NCBI RefSeq assembly: GCF_027563465.1 | Contig: NZ_JAPFQA010000013.1 | Span: 62,001 to 126,000, forward strand | Source of the DNA: Mesorhizobium qingshengii | GTDB taxonomy: Bacteria > Pseudomonadota > Alphaproteobacteria > Rhizobiales > Rhizobiaceae | Direction of reading: 5' to 3' | DNA length: 64,000 bases | Shown: positions 25,823-37,802 of the stretch, piece by piece | Layout: each line of letters starts with the position of its first letter | How positions within the stretch are numbered: position 1 is the first letter of the stretch | Notes under the pieces: generated by a model | What the model was told of the DNA's origin: nothing | The model's database searches: none | Seen by the model: the letters and a program-made list of their open reading frames with translations, nothing else | Program-made: the position numbers and the translations under genes

Positions 25823-26568
25823 GCCGCGCTGAGCTTGGCCATCGTCTCGTCGTCGACCTCGAAATTGGCGTAGACGCTCTGGACGTCGTCGTCATCCTCG
25901 AGCGTGGCGACCAGCTTCATCAGCGATTGTGCCCGCTCCTCGTCGACCGGAACATTGTTCTGCGGCTTCCAGATCGGCTTCACCGATTCAGCCTCGCCGA
26001 GCGCGCCTTCCAACGCCTTCGACACCTCACCGAGATTTTCGAAGGCGCAATAGATCGTGTGGCCTTCCTCGTCGGACTGCACGTCGTCGGCGCCGGCTTC
26101 GATCGCCGCGTCCATCACCTTCTCGGCGTCACCGACCGATGCCGGGTAATAGATCTCACCGGCACGGTCCCACATGAACGACACCGAGCCGGTTTCGCCC
26201 ATCGCCCCGCCGGCCTTGGTGAAGGCGGCGCGGACATTCGACGCCGAGCGGTTGCGGTTGTCGGTCAGGGCCTCGACAATGACGGCGACACCGCCCGGAC
26301 CATAGCCCTCGTAGCGCACGGCTTCGTAGTTCTCGGCATCGCCCATCGAGGCCTTGTTGATGGCGCGCTGGATGTTGTCCTTCGGCATCGACACCGCCTT
26401 GGCGTTCTGCACGGCAAGGCGCAGGCGCGGGTTCATCGATGGATCGGGCGTGCCGCTCTTGGCGGCAACGGTGATTTCGCGCGCCAGCTTGGAAAACATT
26501 TTCGACCGCACCGCGTCCTGACGGCCCTTGCGGTGCATGATGTTCTTGAACTGTGAATGGCCAGCCAT
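25819..26568 (-). CDS. yebC: YebC/PmpR family DNA-binding / translation factor
   Basis: 249-aa protein with the family start MAGHSQFKNIMHRKGRQDA, then LARLAVQ-type helices and GPGGVAVIVEALTDNRNRS, and acidic C-terminal text. YebC proteins were described as transcription regulators, and more recently as factors that help ribosomes at proline stretches. The ATG at 26566-26568 follows an AGGGGTGCC site. Overlaps the SelW-like gene. Confidence 0.96.
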   Translation of the reverse strand: MAGHSQFKNIMHRKGRQDAVRSKMFSKLAREITVAAKSGTPDPSMNPRLRLAVQNAKAVSMPKDNIQRAINKASMGDAENYEAVRYEGYGPGGVAVIVEALTDNRNRSASNVRAAFTKAGGAMGETGSVSFMWDRAGEIYYPASVGDAEKVMDAAIEAGADDVQSDEEGHTIYCAFENLGEVSKALEGALGEAESVKPIWKPQNNVPVDEERAQSLMKLVATLEDDDDVQSVYANFEVDDETMAKLSAA

Positions 26569-26590
26569 GGCACCCCTGTCGTGTTCGGCT

Positions 26591-26639
26591 AGAGCATCCC
26601 GCAGCAAGGCAGATCACCTCGCCTTTTGCAAAATGCTCT
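26591..26639. repeat. AGAGCAT-type inverted repeat
   Basis: AGAGCAT (26591-26597) and ATGCTCT (26633-26639) bracket a 35-bp interior just upstream of yebC. Flanks resemble the AGAGCAT-bounded palindromes frequent in rhizobial genomes. It may carry or disturb the yebC promoter. The rest of the 26640-26807 gap shows nothing recognisable. Confidence 0.5.
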
Positions 26640-26807
26640 AATTCAAAATTTCAGAACGTCCTTGATGCGTCCGAGGACGTATGGCGCTCTCTGTCGGAAT
26701 GGCCGGCTTATAGATAAATCGGCTCAATTCGTCCAGCCGCAGCGATTGCACCTTGAACGAGGCATCCCAGGCCACGCAGTTGCGACGGTCCGAGGAAATA
26801 GCGGGAA

Positions 26808-27575
26808 TCAATGCCCGTCGCCGGACTTCGCCTTCCTGCGCTGTCGCGCCAGCATGTTGAGCCCCTCGACCAGCGCCGAGAAACCCATGGCCGCGTATAT
26901 GTAGCCCTTGGGCACGTGATAGCCCATGCCGTCGGCGATCAGCGTCATGCCGATCATCAAAAGGAAGCCCAGCGCCAGCATGACAATGCTCGGATTCTTG
27001 GCAATGAAGTCCGCCAGTGGCCCCGCCGCCAGCATCATCACGCTGACCGCGACGATCACAGCTATATACATGATGGCGATCTCATCGGTCATGCCGACGG
27101 CGGTGATGATCGAATCGATCGAGAAGACGAGGTCGAGCAGCAGGATCTGGAGGATCGCGCCGGCAAGGCCGATCTGCAGCGTCTCGCCCAGCATCGTATC
27201 CCTGTGGTCGTCGGGATCGACCGAATGATGGATTTCCTTGGTCGCCTTCCAGACCAGGAACAGGCCGCCGGCGATCAGGATCAGGTCGCGCCAGGAAAAA
27301 CCGTGGCCGAACGCAGTGAATACCGGCATCGTCAGCTGGACGATGACCGAGATGGTGGCCAGCAGCACCAGCCGCATGACCAGCGCCGCCGAGATGCCGA
27401 GCCGGCGGGCTCGGGCGCGTTGCGCCTCCGGCAGTTTGTTGGTCAGGATCGAGATGAAGATCAGATTGTCGATGCCGAGCACGATCTCAAGCACCACCAG
27501 CGTCAGCAGCGCGACCCAGGCCGTCGGGTCGGAAACGAATTGAAAATGCGGCGCGAAAAATTCGATAAGCTGCAT
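26808..27575 (-). CDS. TerC family integral membrane protein
   Basis: 255-aa membrane protein with about seven helices. Characteristic acidic motifs are ALLTLVVLEIVLGIDNLIFI near the N-terminus and LLLDLVFSIDSIITAVGM in the middle. TerC relatives are linked to manganese or other metal efflux, including co-translational metalation of exported proteins. The substrate is not certain here. No tellurite genes are adjacent. Confidence 0.92.
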   Translation of the reverse strand: MQLIEFFAPHFQFVSDPTAWVALLTLVVLEIVLGIDNLIFISILTNKLPEAQRARARRLGISAALVMRLVLLATISVIVQLTMPVFTAFGHGFSWRDLILIAGGLFLVWKATKEIHHSVDPDDHRDTMLGETLQIGLAGAILQILLLDLVFSIDSIITAVGMTDEIAIMYIAVIVAVSVMMLAAGPLADFIAKNPSIVMLALGFLLMIGMTLIADGMGYHVPKGYIYAAMGFSALVEGLNMLARQRRKAKSGDGH

Positions 27576-27652
27576 GGAGGTCGTTGTCCCCTCTTGTAAC
27601 GATCTAGAGCAGTGTCGCCGGCAATTAGGTACTGCACACGCCTATATCAATG

Positions 27653-28477
27653 TCATGACCAGAAGGACGGCGCGGTTTCCTCCAGCCGCGGGCCGCGACG
27701 AAACGGCGCGATCTTCTCGGCCAGCCCGGTGCGGTCGGAAATATCAACGCCGACGCCGCACAATGTCGCCGGTCCGGTCGCTGCCTCGAAACGCCCTTTC
27801 GGCACCTTCGACAGGAACCGGTTGAGCGGTTCCTCCTTGTCCATGCCAAGCGATGAATCGTAATCGCCGCACATGCCGGCGTCGGAGATGTAGCCGGTAC
27901 CGCCATTGAGGATCTGGTGATCGCCGGTCGGCTGGTGCGTGTGGGTGCCGACGACAAGGCTGGCGCGGCCATCGACGAAATGCGCGAAGCACATCTTTTC
28001 AGACGTTGCCTCGGCGTGGAAGTCGATGACCACGGCATCCGCCTGCTCGCCGAGCGGACAGGCGGCAAGCTCGCGCTCCCCGGCCTGGAACGGATCGTCG
28101 AGCTCGGGATGCATGAACACCCTGCCCATGATGTTGGCGACCAGCACGCGCGCGCCGCTCCTGGCGATGTAGACGCCGGAGCCGCGCCCGGGCGTGCCCT
28201 TGGGAAAATTGGACGGCCGCAGGAACCGCTCTTCGCGCGGCGCAAAGGCCAGGGCGTCGCGCTGGTCCCAGACGTGGTTGCCGGTGGTGACGACATCGGC
28301 GCCGGCCGCGATCGTCTCGCGAAAGATCTCTTCGGTGATGCCGAAGCCGCCGGCGGCATTCTCGCCGTTGACGATGACGAAATCGAGCCTGAAGTCCGAG
28401 ATCAATCCAGGCAATTGCTCCCACACCGCCGTGCGGCCCGTTTTTCCCACCATGTCACCGAGGAAGAGAAGTCTCAT
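27653..28477 (-). CDS. YmdB family metallophosphoesterase
   Basis: 274-aa enzyme of the TIGR00282 family, described as a cyclic-nucleotide phosphodiesterase in Bacillus. Metal-binding motifs are LFLGDMVGKTGR, VNGENAAGG, TTGNHVWDQ and GTHTHQPTGDHQ. The ATG at 28475-28477 is chosen over an ATG four codons upstream because it gives the normal start. The downstream neighbour on the strand is terC, 77 bp away. Confidence 0.93.
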   Translation of the reverse strand: MRLLFLGDMVGKTGRTAVWEQLPGLISDFRLDFVIVNGENAAGGFGITEEIFRETIAAGADVVTTGNHVWDQRDALAFAPREERFLRPSNFPKGTPGRGSGVYIARSGARVLVANIMGRVFMHPELDDPFQAGERELAACPLGEQADAVVIDFHAEATSEKMCFAHFVDGRASLVVGTHTHQPTGDHQILNGGTGYISDAGMCGDYDSSLGMDKEEPLNRFLSKVPKGRFEAATGPATLCGVGVDISDRTGLAEKIAPFRRGPRLEETAPSFWS

Positions 28478-28548
28478 ATGATCCCGCACCGAAGGTCAAC
28501 GAAGCAAAAGCTGCATGACGTCTGCGAAAAGATCATGCGTCCATTTAT

Positions 28549-29136
28549 CTACAATTTTGGCGCGAAGCGGCGCAACCCGCTCTCGGTGAGTATTTCCGGA
28601 ATGATGACGTCGTGGTCCTCATCCGGCACCAGCGCCACCTCCTGGCAGTCGAAGGCGATGCCGATCAATCGTGGTGGCTTTCCCTTGTCGACCAGCTTGG
28701 CGATTGCGCGGTCATAATAGCCGGCGCCGTAGCCAATGCGGTGGCCGCGCGGATCGAAGGCGGCGAGCGGCACCAGCATCACCGAGGGGTCGAGCACCTC
28801 GGCTTCTTCGTGCGGGCCGACCGTGCCGAAGCCCATCTCGACCATCGGCGCGCCGCGCACCAGTTCGCGAAAGACGATGGTGGTCTTGTCGAGGATGGCT
28901 GGCAGGCAAAGCCTCGCCCCCTTCTCGCGCAAGGCGAACATCAGCGGCCGGACGTCCACTTCCGATCGCATCGGCCAGAAGCCGGAGACGATCTGGCCCG
29001 GCTCGACATCGAGGTGATCGCGCGCCGTCTCGGCCATTTCAAGCGCGATCTCCACCCGCCACAACGCATCAAGCGCGTTACGGCGCCCGAGTGCCTCACG
29101 GCGAAGCTGCTTTTTCAATTCCTTGGGAGAGGTCAT
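28549..29136 (-). CDS. 5-formyltetrahydrofolate cyclo-ligase
   Basis: 195-aa enzyme (YgfA/Fau type) converting 5-formyl-THF to 5,10-methenyl-THF with ATP. Family motifs: KKQLRREALGRRNAL at the start, PMRSEVDVRPLM, and the substrate loop DPRGHRIGYGAGYYDRAIA. Start chosen at the ATG 29134-29136. It lies directly downstream of the predicted 6S RNA, as in many proteobacteria, so it may be read through from that promoter. Confidence 0.94.
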   Translation of the reverse strand: MTSPKELKKQLRREALGRRNALDALWRVEIALEMAETARDHLDVEPGQIVSGFWPMRSEVDVRPLMFALREKGARLCLPAILDKTTIVFRELVRGAPMVEMGFGTVGPHEEAEVLDPSVMLVPLAAFDPRGHRIGYGAGYYDRAIAKLVDKGKPPRLIGIAFDCQEVALVPDEDHDVIIPEILTESGLRRFAPKL

Positions 29137-29244
29137 GCGGCCAGTATAGAAAAGGTCGGATCTGGAGGGAGTCTTGGCAGCGGCGTTTTCCACCGCGCCA
29201 TCCACCGAAATGCGTGGATGCCTTGAAATAAGTGACGATCCACA

Positions 29245-29395
29245 CAACCGGTGGAGAGAGCGATCCCGGGTGCCTACAAAGTAGGTGGGCGCCGTGTGAG
29301 AAAACCCACGGGTCTTCCCAGGGACAGCTCCCTAAGGATCGTTAAGGCCCCGGGGAAAATGTTCTCCTGCCGGGAAGCACAGACCGTCATCCCCA
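29245..29395 (-). ncRNA. ssrS: 6S RNA (RNA polymerase-binding regulatory RNA)
   Basis: On the minus strand the region upstream of the folate cyclo-ligase gene folds as a long rod. A closing stem TTCCCGG / CCGGGA is followed by GCCTTAACGATCCTTAGGGA, AGGGA-loop-TCCCT, a CCGTG/CACGG hairpin and CCTAC/GTAGG. The arrangement of a single-stranded centre between stems and the position before this gene match 6S RNA. A TATATT box (minus strand, about 29395-29400) sits at the 5' end. Ends are approximate. The remaining 29396-29534 and 29137-29244 hold no gene. Confidence 0.75.
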
Positions 29396-29534
29396 ATATA
29401 GGCCGATGGCAGCCCAAGCGCCAGAGAGATGGCATTCTTTCCGTGCTGGTTCACGCCGTCGCCGCAGCCAACCCCACCCTTGCGCGGACCGGGCCGCCTC
29501 CTTACGGTCGCCAGGAGTGAACCAGGGAGCGAAA

Positions 29535-30374
29535 ATGCGTTTCGAAGGCACGGCGGCCTATGTCGCCGACAAGGATCTGATGGTGGCGGTCAACGCGGCG
29601 ATCGCGCTGGAGCGGCCCTTGCTGGTCAAGGGCGAGCCCGGCACCGGCAAGACGGAACTTGCCAGGCAAGTCGCGGCGGCCCTTGGCCTCGATCTGATCG
29701 AATGGCACGTCAAGTCGACCACAAGGGCGCAGCAGGGGCTTTACGAATATGACGCCGTCTCGCGGCTGCGCGACAGCCAGCTTGGCGATGTCAGGTTCAA
29801 CGACATCAGGAATTACATCAAGCGCGGAAAATTGTGGGAGGCGTTCGCCGCCGGCAAGAAGGTCGTGCTTCTGATCGACGAGATCGACAAGGCCGACATC
29901 GAGTTCCCCAACGACCTGTTGCAGGAACTCGATCGGATGGAGTTCTTCGTCTACGAGACCGGCGAGACCATCCGCGCGGCCGTCAGGCCGATCGTCATCA
30001 TCACCTCCAACAACGAGAAGGAGCTGCCGGACGCCTTCCTGCGCCGCTGCTTCTTCCACTACATCCGCTTTCCCGACGTCGACACGCTGCACAGGATCGT
30101 CGACGTGCACTATCCCGGCATCAAGCAGAGCCTGGTGCGTGCGGCCCTCACCCAGTTCTACGAAATCCGCGACGTGCCCGGCCTGAAGAAGAAGCCGTCG
30201 ACCTCCGAAGCGCTCGACTGGATAAGGCTGCTGGTCGCCGACGACATCGCGCCGGAGGACCTGCGCGCCGACCCGAAGAACGCCTTGCCCAAGCTGCATG
30301 GCGCGCTGCTGAAGAACGAGCAGGACGTGCATCTGTTCGAACGGCTGGCCTTCATGGCGCGAAGGCAGGGGTAG
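29535..30374 (+). CDS. MoxR-type AAA+ ATPase
   Basis: 279-aa AAA+ chaperone with Walker A LVKGEPGTGKTEL, Walker B VVLLIDEIDKAD and arginine-finger region ELPDAFLRRCFFHY. MoxR proteins work with VWA-domain proteins to load metals or activate enzymes. A CoxE-like VWA gene follows after one intervening acetyltransferase gene. The ATG at 29535 follows AGGGAGCG. Upstream open frame is in the 6S/promoter area and not coding. Confidence 0.93.
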   Translation: MRFEGTAAYVADKDLMVAVNAAIALERPLLVKGEPGTGKTELARQVAAALGLDLIEWHVKSTTRAQQGLYEYDAVSRLRDSQLGDVRFNDIRNYIKRGKLWEAFAAGKKVVLLIDEIDKADIEFPNDLLQELDRMEFFVYETGETIRAAVRPIVIITSNNEKELPDAFLRRCFFHYIRFPDVDTLHRIVDVHYPGIKQSLVRAALTQFYEIRDVPGLKKKPSTSEALDWIRLLVADDIAPEDLRADPKNALPKLHGALLKNEQDVHLFERLAFMARRQG

Positions 30375-30451
30375 CGCTTTTCCCTGCTGTGGACCGTTGC
30401 CGGCAGTCGAACAGGGAGGCAGCTTCGGCCAGAACCCCCGGAGGAAATGAA

Positions 30452-30898
30452 ATGACCGATATCATCGTCCGCCCGCTTGCGCAGTCCGACCATGCCGACT
30501 GGCGCCGCCTGTGGACCGACTACCTCACCTTCTACGAAACCAAGCTGCCGGAAGAGGTCTACGCCGTCACCTGGAAGCGGCTGTTCACGGCGGGTGAGTT
30601 CGAGCCGAAGGGTTTCATCGCCACCCTCGACGGCAAGGCTGTCGGCCTCACCCACTATCTCTACCACCGCTCCTGCTGGGCGGAGCAGAACAACTGCTAC
30701 CTGCAGGACCTGTTCGCCGACCCCACCGTGCGCGGCAAGGGCATCGGTGCGGCGCTGATCGAGGCCGTGAAGCAGGAAGCCGCCAGCATTGGCGTCAAGA
30801 ACGTCTACTGGATGACGCACGAGACCAACGCGACGGCGCGCAAGCTCTACGATTATGTCGCGCGGCGAACCGGCTTCATCGAGTATGACCTGTTGTAG
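30452..30898 (+). CDS. GNAT family N-acetyltransferase
   Basis: 148-aa acetyltransferase. The acetyl-CoA loop is in LFADPTVRGKGIGAALIEAV (R/Q-x-x-G-x-G/A form) and the C-terminal strand in VYWMTHETNATARKLYDYVA. Substrate unknown. It begins after a perfect GGAGG site and ends 7 bp before the CoxE-like gene, so it is in one operon with the VWA protein and probably the MoxR ATPase. Confidence 0.92.
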   Translation: MTDIIVRPLAQSDHADWRRLWTDYLTFYETKLPEEVYAVTWKRLFTAGEFEPKGFIATLDGKAVGLTHYLYHRSCWAEQNNCYLQDLFADPTVRGKGIGAALIEAVKQEAASIGVKNVYWMTHETNATARKLYDYVARRTGFIEYDLL

Positions 30899-30905
30899 AT
30901 AGGCC

Positions 30906-32096
30906 ATGTTCATCCCGTTCTTCCTCGAGTTGAAGGCCGCGCGCGTTCCCGTTTCGCTGCGGGAATATCTGTCGCTGCTTGAGGGGCTGGAAGCCGGGCT
31001 GGTCGACTATGACGTCGAGGGTTTTTATTACCTCGCCCGCACCGCGCTGGTGAAGGACGAGCGCCATATCGATCGCTTCGACCAGGTGTTCGCGCATGTC
31101 TTCAAGGGCATTGAGGCGCTGAGCGGACCGAATGCGGTCGACGTCGCCAATATTCCCGAGGAATGGCTGCGCCGGCTCGCCGAAAAGCACCTGACCGAGG
31201 AGGAGAAAAAACTGGTCGAGGCACTGGGCGGCTTCGAGAAGCTGATGGAGACCTTGAAGCAGCGGCTCGAGGAGCAGAAGGGCCGCCACCAGGGCGGCTC
31301 GAAATGGGTCGGCACCGGCGGCACCTCGCCCTTCGGCGCCTATGGCTACAACCCCGAAGGCGTGCGCATCGGCCAGCATGAAAGCCGCAACCGCCGCGCG
31401 GTGAAGGTCTGGGACAAGCGCGAGTTCAGGAATTTCGACGACGCCGTCGAGCTTGGCACGCGCAACATCAAGATCGCGCTGAAGCGCCTGCGCCGCTGGG
31501 TGCGCGAGGGCGCCGAGGAGGAATTCGACCTGCCCGGCACCATCCACGCCACCGCCGAGCACGGCTACCTCGACGTGCGCACGCGGCCCGAACGGCGCAA
31601 TGCCGTGAAGCTCCTGATGTTCTTCGATGTCGGCGGCTCGATGGACGATCACATCAAAAGCGTCGAGGAGCTGTTTTCGGCCGCCCGCGCCGAATTCCGC
31701 CAGCTCGAATATTTCTACTTCCACAACTGCCTCTACGAAGGCGTGTGGAAGGACAATCGCCGCCGCCATGCCGAGGTGATTCCGACCTTCGACCTCCTCC
31801 ACAAATACGGCCCGGACTACAAGGTGATCGTCGTCGGCGATGCCTCGATGAGCCCTTACGAGATTGCCCACCCCGGCGGCTCGGTCGAGCACTGGAATCC
31901 GGAGGCCGGAGCCGTCTGGCTCGGCCGCCTGCTGCAGCAATGGCCGAACGCGGTGTGGCTCAACCCGGAAAACGAGAAGAACTGGGGCTTTACCCATTCC
32001 ATCACTATCATCCGTGACATCTTCGGCGGGCGCATGTTCCCGCTGACGCTGGCAGGGCTCGAGGGCGCGACGAAGCAGCTTTCAAGGAAGCACTAG
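30906..32096 (+). CDS. CoxE-like VWA domain protein
   Basis: 396-aa protein of the CoxE/YehP-like class. The N-terminal part contains FFLELKAARVPVSLREYL. The C-terminal von Willebrand A domain (about residues 230-390) has the metal site DVGGSMDDHIKS, a DxGxS form, and VIVVGDASMSPYE. CoxE-type proteins pair with MoxR ATPases for cofactor insertion or complex assembly. The client of this pair is not visible: no dehydrogenase genes are close. Confidence 0.9.
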   Translation: MFIPFFLELKAARVPVSLREYLSLLEGLEAGLVDYDVEGFYYLARTALVKDERHIDRFDQVFAHVFKGIEALSGPNAVDVANIPEEWLRRLAEKHLTEEEKKLVEALGGFEKLMETLKQRLEEQKGRHQGGSKWVGTGGTSPFGAYGYNPEGVRIGQHESRNRRAVKVWDKREFRNFDDAVELGTRNIKIALKRLRRWVREGAEEEFDLPGTIHATAEHGYLDVRTRPERRNAVKLLMFFDVGGSMDDHIKSVEELFSAARAEFRQLEYFYFHNCLYEGVWKDNRRRHAEVIPTFDLLHKYGPDYKVIVVGDASMSPYEIAHPGGSVEHWNPEAGAVWLGRLLQQWPNAVWLNPENEKNWGFTHSITIIRDIFGGRMFPLTLAGLEGATKQLSRKH

Positions 32097-32194
32097 CCAG
32101 GGTGTCGATACTGGCCAGATCTGTAACAAATGCCTATCTTGGTGCGAATATGAGGTTGCAATCAACAACGAGCCGGCAAGGCTGAGGAGATCAA

Positions 32195-32599
32195 ATGGAT
32201 ACCCACACCTACCCCGTGACCCGCACCGACGCCGAATGGCGCGCCCGGCTGACGCCGGAGCAATATGCGGTCATGCGCGGCCACGGCACCGAGCGGCCGG
32301 GAAGCTGCGCTTTGCTCTACGAGAAGCGCGCCGGCACCTTTTCCTGCGTCGGCTGCGACCAGCCGCTGTTCGAATCCAAGCTGAAGTTCGAGAGCGGCAC
32401 CGGCTGGCCGAGTTTCAACGACCCGGTCCCCGGCTCGGTCGAAAACACCGTCGACCGCAGCTACGGCATGGTGCGTACCGAATGCCATTGCGCCCGCTGC
32501 GGCAGCCATCTCGGCCACGTCTTCGAGGACGGCCCGCCGCCGACCGGCCTGCGCTATTGCATCAACGGCGTGGCTTTGAAATTCGAGCCGGCCGCCTGA
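32195..32599 (+). CDS. msrB: Peptide-methionine (R)-S-oxide reductase MsrB
   Basis: 134-aa repair enzyme reducing methionine-R-sulfoxide. Two zinc-binding CxxC motifs (CVGCD and CARCGSH), the conserved FESGTGWPSF segment, and the catalytic Cys in RYCINGVAL are all present. Followed by a good terminator. Probably monocistronic. Confidence 0.96.
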   Translation: MDTHTYPVTRTDAEWRARLTPEQYAVMRGHGTERPGSCALLYEKRAGTFSCVGCDQPLFESKLKFESGTGWPSFNDPVPGSVENTVDRSYGMVRTECHCARCGSHLGHVFEDGPPPTGLRYCINGVALKFEPAA

Positions 32600-32628
32600 G
32601 CTGCAGGCCCGATTGGCAGGTTTTTTGG

Positions 32629-32652
32629 AAAGGCGGCTTTGGCCGCCTTTTT
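32629..32652 (+). terminator. Rho-independent terminator of msrB
   Basis: AAAGGCGGC / GCCGCCTTT stem with a TTTG loop and further Ts, 30 bp after the msrB stop. The AAAGGCGG arm also gives a T-run in the other direction, so it may stop the convergent transcript too. Confidence 0.85.
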
Positions 32653-32679
32653 CATTGGCCGGACAATTGAGTGCCCCGG

Positions 32680-32979
32680 TCAGAACACGATCGTCAGGAT
32701 CAGCCACAGCGCGGCACCGGGCATCATCATTGAAGCCTTGGTGCCGCCAATTTTCTCGGCGGTCCGCCAGACGGCCGACATCAGGAAGATGTTGTAGGGC
32801 ACCGGCGCGAAATGCACCGCCAGGACAGCCTCGAGCGGCTGCTTCAATGCAAGCAGGATGAGCGCCGCCACCGACGATGCAATGCTGATCGCCGTGCCGA
32901 CGAGCACCATGTCGCGCCAGAACAGCCGGTCGAGCGGCACCTGGCCAAGCCAGCGCGAGCGGAAGAAATCCGCCAGCAC
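32680..32979 (-). CDS. Small membrane protein of unknown function
   Basis: 99-aa protein with three predicted membrane helices (residues about 24-45, 48-66 and 83-99). Conserved-looking text includes APVPYNIFLMSAVWRTAEK. No family recognised. It starts 7 bp after the next minus-strand gene, so the two form an operon, and is convergent with msrB. Confidence 0.65.
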   Translation of the reverse strand: MLADFFRSRWLGQVPLDRLFWRDMVLVGTAISIASSVAALILLALKQPLEAVLAVHFAPVPYNIFLMSAVWRTAEKIGGTKASMMMPGAALWLILTIVF

Positions 32980-32986
32980 CAGATAT

Positions 32987-33427
32987 CTACCCCTGTCCCA
33001 GGACTTCGGTGACGGCGCGCTGGATGCGCGAACATTCGGTCACCAGCCAGTCGGTCATGGCCGGCCAGTTGTCCTCGGCAAAGCAGTTCACCCGCCACAT
33101 CGAATTGATGCCGAGGCCCTCGCAGCTTTGTTCCGGCCTGAGCTTCAGCCTGTCTTCGATCGCCGGCTGGAACGGCTTCAACCGCGACCAGGCTTGCGTG
33201 GCACCGAACTTCTCGTTGCGGCCGAAGAAGACGCCGACATGGTTCTGCGCCGGCGCGACATACATGGAAAGGACCAATGCGAAGTCGGGCATCCCGCGCT
33301 GCCAGAACCAGGGTCCGCGCCTCGCCATCAGAGCCCTTTCCTTGGGATGACGTTCGTCGAACAGCGTCCAGAAGCCGCGATGGCGGAATTCAGAAGCGCG
33401 GCGGGCGCCGAAGTCGAATTCGCTCAT
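32987..33427 (-). CDS. Hypothetical cytoplasmic protein (146 aa)
   Basis: Rich in aromatic residues (GPWFWQRGMPDFALVLSMYV, KPFQPAIEDRLKL, CFAEDNWPAMTDWLV), without membrane segments or signal. The N-terminal FDFGARRASEFRHRGFW looks like a DNA- or nucleotide-handling small domain of the DUF4268 kind, but this is a weak impression. Transcribed with the following membrane protein gene. Confidence 0.6.
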   Translation of the reverse strand: MSEFDFGARRASEFRHRGFWTLFDERHPKERALMARRGPWFWQRGMPDFALVLSMYVAPAQNHVGVFFGRNEKFGATQAWSRLKPFQPAIEDRLKLRPEQSCEGLGINSMWRVNCFAEDNWPAMTDWLVTECSRIQRAVTEVLGQG

Positions 33428-33480
33428 GGTTCGATGCCCGTTCCAGCATCACTCCCAGGCTGGCTGTTGCCGGCCTCTCG

Positions 33481-33623
33481 GAGACTGTTTCGAAATTCGC
33501 TCTGGCGAGTCATATGGTGGTGGTTTCGAGAACCGGAGCGCAGCGGACTTTCGGGTCTGTGAGCACCGGAAGCGCAGAAAACGCCATCAGATGGCCGCCG
33601 GAGTAGAATTTCCAGACAGTCTC
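33481..33623. repeat. Dispersed palindromic intergenic element, copy 3 (RIME-like)
   Basis: 143-bp element with the best-preserved terminal inverted repeats: GAGACTGTTTCGAAATTC against GAATTTCCAGACAGTCTC, differing at only three positions. The interior hairpin is CCGGAGCGCAGCGGAC / GTCTGTGAGCACCGG. It ends one base before the stop codon of gapR. Closely similar to copy 2. Confidence 0.88.
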
Positions 33624-33884
33624 TTACACCATGCCGAGCGCGGCCTTGTAGAGATCGAGGATGGTTTCCTCCTCCTGGCGCTCGGCCTGATCCTTCTTGC
33701 GCAGCCGGATGATCGTGCGCATCGCCTTGGTGTCGAAGCCGGTGCCCTTGGCCTCGGCGAACACTTCCTTGATGTCGTCGGAGATGGTCTTCTTCTCTTC
33801 CTCGAGCCGCTCTATGCGTTCGATGAAGGCACGCAGCTGGCCGGCGGCAACAGTCTGGCTGGTCTCGGTGATATCGTCGGCCAT
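33624..33884 (-). CDS. gapR: Nucleoid-associated protein GapR (DUF2312)
   Basis: 86-aa coiled-coil protein matching Caulobacter GapR: AAGQLRAFIERIERLEEEK at the N-terminus, IKEVFAEAKGTGFDTKAM, then IIRLRKKDQAERQEEETILDLY. GapR binds AT-rich, overtwisted DNA ahead of polymerases and supports replication. The ATG at 33882-33884 (MADDITE) is chosen over the upstream in-frame ATG at 33926. Confidence 0.92.
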   Translation of the reverse strand: MADDITETSQTVAAGQLRAFIERIERLEEEKKTISDDIKEVFAEAKGTGFDTKAMRTIIRLRKKDQAERQEEETILDLYKAALGMV

Positions 33885-34044
33885 GTCTTTCTCCACATCG
33901 TTTCCACGCCGCGACTCGGAAAGCATGCGGCGGCTGATTTCAGCGGTTCGATGCCCGACCGTGGGCGGCGGGTCAAGCCGTTATCGACGCGGCATGAAAG
34001 GTTGCCGCCAGGTGCGGACAACCCAGGCTCGACAGCCGTTTCTT

Positions 34045-37503
<3,459 letters not shown>

Positions 37504-37596
37504 GGACTGGGCTCCAGCAGCGGAAGGGAAGAGAAATCGGCGCCATGATTAGCGCGAAAATGCTGCAGTGCAAACAAAATCCATGCGGATTTAAAC

Positions 37597-37608
37597 CGAT
37601 TTAAATCG
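37597..37608. promoter_or_regulatory. AT-rich palindrome upstream of pyc
   Basis: The perfect 12-bp palindrome CGATTTAAATCG lies 94 bp before the pyc start, in the AT-rich part of the gap, with ATTTAAACCGATTT beside it. A candidate operator; no regulator gene is adjacent. The rest of the 37504-37802 gap holds only the livJ terminator. Confidence 0.35.
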
Positions 37609-37747
37609 ATTCTTTGCAGCAACGCCGGCCGCATTCGCGCAAACGCGCAAGAAAGCGCCTGCATTGCCGATCAGGCCAAGATCATTTTCCGGCTAACGGC
37701 AGCCCTCGGCGGCTTGCCGCCGGCGTCCCGGAGAAAGACGCCCAAAA

Positions 37748-37782
37748 GAAAAATGCCCGACGCGTAGCGCCGGGCATTTTCC
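37748..37782 (-). terminator. Rho-independent terminator of livJ
   Basis: AAAATGCCCG and CGGGCATTTT pair around an 11-base GC-rich loop region, with A/T flanks giving a T-run on the minus strand, 21 bp after the stop. Confidence 0.88.
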
Positions 37783-37802
37783 GATTTCAGGCGTTTGTCG
37801 GC

